Origin: Lophius americanus
Lineage: Eukaryota > Chordata > Actinopteri > Lophiiformes > Lophiidae
DNA: 64,000 bases
Direction: 5' to 3'
NCBI GenBank assembly: GCA_037951165.1
Contig: JBBDHG010000028.1
Span: forward strand, 2,781,501 to 2,845,500
Of the stretch, positions 58,979-64,000 are shown in pieces; position 1 is the stretch's first letter; each line of letters opens with the position of its first letter. The translations under genes were made by a program, and so were the position numbers. The notes beneath the pieces are model-generated. The model was not told the DNA's origin. It searched no databases and saw only the letters and a list, made by a program, of their open reading frames with translations.

Positions 58979-60190
58979 ATCACTTTTCTGGAATATAGAT
59001 ATAGTCAATTCTTAATTATGTATTTGTTTGGTCAAAGCTATAGAGGTAGCAGCAAACAATGAATGACTGGTGAAATATTTATACATCTTACTTCCTGCTT
59101 CCTACCTCTTTTAAGGATATGTGTAGTGATTTTGGATATATATCTGGCTCCTCTGTATAAAATGTGGCCCCTGTCTGGTCTCTGAGTTGGAAAAAATCCT
59201 TGATCTGCCACTGCATCTAGCAAGGAGAATTTTGAATGTTGGTTAAACCAACCATCTTTTTGAAAAAATGGCTCATCTGTGTGTTTATATTAATACCAGC
59301 ATTCCAAACATAAAGTGTGCTGTCTGTCTGTTCAGTCAAACTTCACACAGACATAAAGATCGTAGGGCTTTTCCAGGACCCATTTGGCTCTGCGGGGCTC
59401 AAACATGCCACCGAGAGGCAACACCAGTAAGATGAGAGGGATGCTTCGGCCAAAATGCCCAATGATGGAGCTACTGGGCTCTGTCAAAAATTCAAACTTA
59501 AGGTGGGGTAGATGATGAAGGTAGCGAAAAGACAGCCGCTGGAGCGTGACACCAGTAAATATCAGACGGAGGGCGTTTACTGACCTGTTACAGAGCAATA
59601 TTGATTGCCTTTTGTGTCCAGTTTAAAGAGGTAAGCAGAAGAATAGGAGGAACAAATGTTCCCACGTCTACGAGTCTGCGTGAATCAATGAACCCCGCCA
59701 GAGTCTATCGTTCCTCCAAATGGAAATAATGAGCTGAGCTGTAACTCAAGCGGAAGTTTAAATGACATCTGTATACACATCTTTAGCAACTTCCTGACGA
59801 ACATGTATCACGTGAGGAAGACCACGCAGTCAGACCCAGCGTGAATTAAAAGGTCACAAAAAGGTTTCTGTGACCTTAAACGGCCAAATGCCAAGGTCAC
59901 ATCTTAGTGTTAGGGTGGCGCGTTGATGTACTTCAGAATTATATAGCTGAGTATTCAAGGCTTTAAACCTTTAGATCTATTCACCATAAATCAACTTTGA
60001 AACACAAAAACAAGCATTTGTGAAAACACTGACTAAGCGGTGAGAAATGAAATGGGACAGGTTGTGGGATTTGAACCATGGACAGTTTTGTACATGGCCA
60101 GTATCTCATCTTATATGAGGATAGCAAAACTTTGGCTAAATACACACATTTAATGTCTTCATGAGTTTATACGACTTTTATGATCTAAAG
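58979..60190. other. Gene-free stretch
   Basis: The only coding-looking block is a minus-strand frame at 59332-59598 with balanced codons and no family I recognise; it has no ATG start and no clear splice sites. Confidence 0.35.
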
Positions 60191-60430
60191 TATTGGAAAG
60201 TGTCAATCAATTGGAAATGTGAAACTGGGCCTCTCTCATCTAAAAATTACAATTAAAAGAAGATTCATTTCAGGTTTATTCATTGGGTTATCTGACCCCA
60301 AGAAACCAAATTTCAGCTGCAGCTTTGCCCCAAACTCATTTACAAATTATGCAATAATAATAAAAAAAATACAATTTGGTCATGTTAACAGGATAGGTCA
60401 AAAACCATTTCATGGATCATTCTCAAATCG

Positions 60431-60461
60431 TATACCTTCATACACCGTGTGTGAAGGTATA
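60431..60461. repeat. Small perfect-loop hairpin
   Basis: TATACCTTCATACA and TGTGTGAAGGTATA are inverted over 14 bases with one mismatch, separated by CCG. Confidence 0.6.
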
Positions 60462-60479
60462 GGTCATTACTTAAGAACT

Positions 60480-60760
60480 GGTTTGATTTTGGGAAATGTC
60501 CGTAGTATAGTTCCAACACAAGGGGCAGCTCTATCTGCAAAAGTTTCCAGGCCATACTTTCTCTTCCATGGTTCAGATTTAGTCCACATTTGGTGGATAT
60601 CAATCGATTTGAGGAAATTGATTATGTAAATGCAATGTTTTACTCTAATAGTTCATAATTTACTCACTAGGGGGAGGTTTTTCAAGGAAAACACTGTTTT
60701 TTTTGACAAAACACCGCACTTGATTTGAGGACATTTGATAGTGCAGGCCTAGTTTTTCTC
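60480..60760. repeat. TTTACTCACTAGGGG-type repeat
   Basis: Contains TCTATCTGCAAAAGTTTCC, then TAATAGTTCATAATTTACTC, ACTAGGGGGAGG and AAAACACTGTTTTTTTTG. Same order as 4165-4460 in reverse segments, so it is an old dispersed family. Confidence 0.6.
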
Positions 60761-61485
60761 TTGTAGTTAAAAGTGATGGATAAACGTTGAACTGGTCCGT
60801 CTTTCTTAATTGAAAAATAAAAACTTTATAAAAAAACAATTATGGTTTGCTCCTGTTTCTTGCTAAGCTAGGCTAGTCACGTCTCAGCTCTTAAACTTGA
60901 CGCGCTCTCATTTAAAGAACACTTATATAAAGAAAGCAAGCACATACTGACATATTTAACTGAACATATTTCACAATATGTTATTATCCGTGCTTGAGAC
61001 CAGCACCATGAGTGGATTTTGCACATTTACGTGCCAGGTATCAGGAGGCCCAGTAAGACTTACATTGTGTCTTCGCTAAACGACCACCTTAATCTCATTT
61101 AAACTTCACGCCACTTATCTCTTGATTTGTATTTTTTCCTGGCAGTGACTGTGTCAGACCGTAAAGCAGAGCCTAAAAACCAGCTTCAGAGAAAAATGTG
61201 GAAAATATAATGGAATAAAGTTAAATTGACCAAGTATTTGATCCAAAGTTTTTTGTCCAGCGGGTTGCAGACTGTTTCTACTCAGAGGGCCAAGTCCGGA
61301 AAGGCCTGCAGAAAAAATGCCAGGTTCATCTTAAAACGGCCACCAGGGTGGGAGATTTATCACACCACCTGCTAACTAGTGAAACCAGATCATCCCTCCC
61401 CTTCCTCCATGCATAATCCCTCCATCTGGGGAGCAGGAAATTTATGATGGCACAGTTTCTGTCTCTTTGGTCTACCTGCTTACAC

Positions 61486-61980
61486 TGATCAGCCATAACA
61501 TTGAACCCACCTGCCTAGTATCTGTTATGCTCTCTGTGTTCTGCGACTTTCTATCAGAAACATCATCAACTTTTCAGCAGTTTGTGCAGCAGTAGCTCCT
61601 CTGTGGGATCAGACAACACGGGCTGGATTTACCTTCCCACGTGCATCAAAGAGTATTTGTCACCCACGACCCTATAGCTGAGCTCACCAGTTGTCTTTTT
61701 CTAGACCATCTTGGGAGGTACGTACCACTACATCCACTCTCTTGTCTAGAGACAGGAACCTTTCTCTTGTCTAGTCGCCTAGCCATCACAATTCGGGTCC
61801 TCATCAAAGTCTCTCAGATCCTCCCACTTGTCCATTTTACCTGCTCAATACATCAACTTCAGGACAAAATGTTCCCTTGCTGCCTAATAAGTCCCAGCCT
61901 GTAATAGGAGTCACTGTAAATATCTGATCAAAATAATTTTTGGCTTCACCTGTCGGCGGTTATAATGTAATGGCTGATCA
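61486..61980 (-). mobile_element. Internally deleted Tc1/mariner-like element, family A
   Basis: Both ends are present: TGATCAGCCATAACATTGAA at the left and, inverted, TGATCAGCCATTACATTATA at the right. The interior (minus strand) keeps transposase start sequence (GAGAGACTTTGATGAGGACC, then TGTGATGGCTAGGCGACTAG) but lacks the catalytic core, so it is 495 bases instead of about 1.5 kb. Confidence 0.8.
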
Positions 61981-62694
61981 TTATATTCGTTCAGACATGA
62001 TTTTATGCAGTAAGAATGAAATTTATCGGCCTTTTTTCTGAATCGGTACAGATGTGCGAACAAGCATGAGCCACAACAAAGGATAATACCCTCCGTTATG
62101 AGCTTTACACGAACACAAACACGTCAGGAATGTGACGACGTCGGATCAAATCACATGTGAAGGGAAATCAGGGGGGAGAGAAAGCTTACATTCAGAGGCT
62201 CTAAAACACCGAAAGACAGGAAACAAATACAAGCAGACAGGTTGCTATAAAAGAACACATAGGATCACAATACCAATCCCTGGGGTAGGAAAAGACAGTC
62301 TGCTTGTCTCTGCCGGACTTTCCCTCTATATTTTATCAAAATAACAAGTTGGAGTTCTGTGAATGAGGTCCTCGCAAAACGCTGCTGATATTCAACGCTG
62401 CCTGGGTTTAAATCTGTCATAGTGAGTTTGACTCAGACGCTGCTTCACTCGAAGTCGTAACCATGTCTGTGCGGCCGAAGCACTGCAGGCGCCTCAGCTG
62501 CTGATCCTCCGTTACATAGAGCTGCCGGTCAGGTTGTTGAAGAGAAGCCTATAAGTACATGCTAGTAAATGAAAGGATACACACACCCAAGCACACACTC
62601 ACACACACCCTCTAATCAATACCCAGATTGAATTTGGTCCACCCCTTCTGGTCCCTCAGGGATCGGGTTGATTAGGCTTGGCAAACGCAACGTG

Positions 62695-62734
<40 letters not shown>

Positions 62735-63566
62735 CACACAGAGTGTGTGTTTCTTTGATTGTACACACAGCAAAATGTCAACTCTAAGCTGCTTTTCATA
62801 ATGCCTGGAAACGCATCACTCTGGTCTCTCTAAGAAATCGGTGACAGTGGGCAGATTAAAGGGCCCACAGCTGATGTCTGGAATGCCTCTGCTCCCAGTG
62901 ACAGTGACATCATCTCTGTCCACTTCAAAAGTGGCAGAAGGAAATATCCCGTCAGTGTTTGGAGAGTCTTGAAGCTCAACAGACTTGTTTTACATGATGC
63001 AATATGACCATCAGTCACTGATTGTAAATTTGTCTAATGGATCCTATCCTGAAGTAGACGTTCAGGCTTTAAGACAAATATCTAAATGTGTCGTACATGT
63101 CATGGTGGGCCCGCAGAAAAATATCTACAGTGATGAGTCAAATTTACAGCCCGAAAACTTTTAATAACCCATAACAGCTTTTATCTTCTGCTAGTCCCTT
63201 TAATTTAAAAGCTCTAACAACGAGCGAGAGAGAGATAAAATTAGCAAATGAGAGCGGCGGGGTGGAATTGTGTGGCCCTCCCTCACCCTGTCTTTGTATA
63301 TGACTTTGCACTTTTCTCCTTATTAGTGGAGGTGAGTCTGCAGAAGAGTCTGCGCCTGTCGGGGACAGCAGCCCCAAACCGTGGCCTGAATCCTTGATGA
63401 GAGGGCCAGAGAGATAATTAATCGCAATTTAGAATAGGGTAATATATGGACCTCAGGCACTTTGGTTTAATGACAATTAAAGATTGTAAAGCAAAGCATT
63501 TTATATCAATCAAGCAAACATCTCGGCGGAGGGCAAAGTGTGAGACAAGAAGAAGAAAGAAAAGAA
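61981..63566. other. Gene-free stretch
   Basis: No exon or RNA gene seen. Minus-strand frames at 62830-63018 and 63144-63377 have no recognisable content. Confidence 0.35.
62699..62732 (+). repeat. (TG)n microsatellite
   Basis: About 34 bases of perfect GT, flanked by further TG- and CA-rich sequence. Confidence 0.95.
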
Positions 63567-63807
63567 ACAATCCTTTATTAGTCACATAGAGTCATACACA
63601 GTACAACATAGTGAAATTACTTCTCTGCATTTGACCCATCCCTGAGGGAGCAGTGGGCAGCCCCTCGTGGAGCGCCCGGGGAGCTAAGGATTCAGGGTCT
63701 TGCTCAAGGACCCTACAACAAGTAGACCCTGGTGGGATTTGAACCGGCTACCTTCCGATCTTCTGATTGGGAGTCGGCCGCTCTACCCACTGAGCCACAG
63801 CCGCCCA
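63567..63807 (-). mobile_element. tRNA-derived SINE
   Basis: On the minus strand it opens GGGCGGCTGTGGCTCAGTGG with an A box (complement at 63783-63797) and a B box GGTTCAAATCC (complement at about 63734-63745). The body follows with GTCCTTGAGCAAGACCCTGA, then the tail AAATGCAGAGAAGTAATTTC. A tail fragment recurs at 54914. The region between the boxes is tRNA-like but it continues straight into the SINE body, so it is not a tRNA gene. Confidence 0.88.
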
Positions 63808-64000
63808 AGGATGAGGGAAAAAGAAGGACTTCCAAAAGAAGACTGAGTGGGCAGTTATGGTTCGTACTATCCGTTTATAATATTATGTATGATATGGCGA
63901 ATCAAAATGTTTGAATTCTTACCACCTCACTTGTTAAGGCCACAGTGTCGCCCAGCCGTACCCTGTGTTTGTGAGGGGCGAGACCTCATGCAGCACCTGA
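63808..64000 (+). other. Window end, nothing recognised
   Basis: No coding or repeat signal that I can name. Confidence 0.35.

Noticed and set aside
59332..59598. 88-codon minus-strand frame with balanced codon use
   Set aside because: No ATG start, no clear splice sites and no match I could recall; kept only as a note in the stretch entry.
63734..63806. tRNA gene on the minus strand
   Set aside because: The same reasoning: it is the tRNA-like head of a SINE.

Overview
The window looks like nuclear DNA of a ray-finned (teleost) fish. The evidence is spliced, GT-AG-bounded vertebrate genes, long (CA/TG)n microsatellites, tRNA-derived SINEs, decayed Tc1/mariner-like and hAT-like transposons and other repeats of a kind familiar from percomorph fish genomes. 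There is no prokaryotic gene organisation, CRISPR array or phage module. I could run no database search, so names rest on recognised protein sequence, splice phase and length.

Two protein-coding loci are clear, and they stand head to head. (1) sec23b, minus strand, coding 15116 down to 7563, in 18 coding exons plus a noncoding first exon at about 16797-16950. The phases of all exons agree and give 766 residues, essentially the length of vertebrate SEC23B. It encodes the Sar1-GAP subunit of the COPII inner coat. (2) A CCDC85A-type gene, plus strand, with exon 1 at 20300-20575 and exon 2 at 22164-23244. It has the two family coiled coils followed by a Ser-Pro/His-rich tail. Exon 2 ends in phase 1, and the expected family exon 3 was not seen by eye in the remaining 40 kb. 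The rest of the window is therefore probably a very large intron 2, unless the gene ends at a candidate terminal exon at 45861-45932.

Layout: 1-7100 is gene-poor with old repeat copies (600-830, 1091-1715, 4165-5000). 7100-16950 is sec23b. 16950-19880 is the shared upstream region, with a CRE/UPRE-like promoter near sec23b, a perfect 45-bp tandem duplication, a second copy of the 1091 repeat and a large palindrome. 19780-23244 is the CpG-rich start and first two exons of the CCDC85A-type gene, with a Tc1-like fossil in intron 1. 23300-64000 is repeat-rich DNA holding a second Tc1-like family (26720-27365), a long teleost element (30607-31520), a MITE-like inverted-repeat element (32417-32682), LINE-type tails, a large Tc1-like remnant (36304-37050), SINEs (37597-37915; 63567-63807), a hAT-like transposase remnant (51137-51600), a deleted Tc1-like element (61486-61980) and several (TG)n arrays.

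The two genes have unrelated jobs: sec23b acts in ER-to-Golgi secretion and CCDC85 proteins are coiled-coil adaptors linked to cell junctions. I found no new multi-gene system. The most useful leads are the unexplained terminal exon at 45861, the sec23b promoter elements, the expanded low-complexity tracts of the CCDC85A-type protein, and several repeat families whose copies can be matched inside the window.
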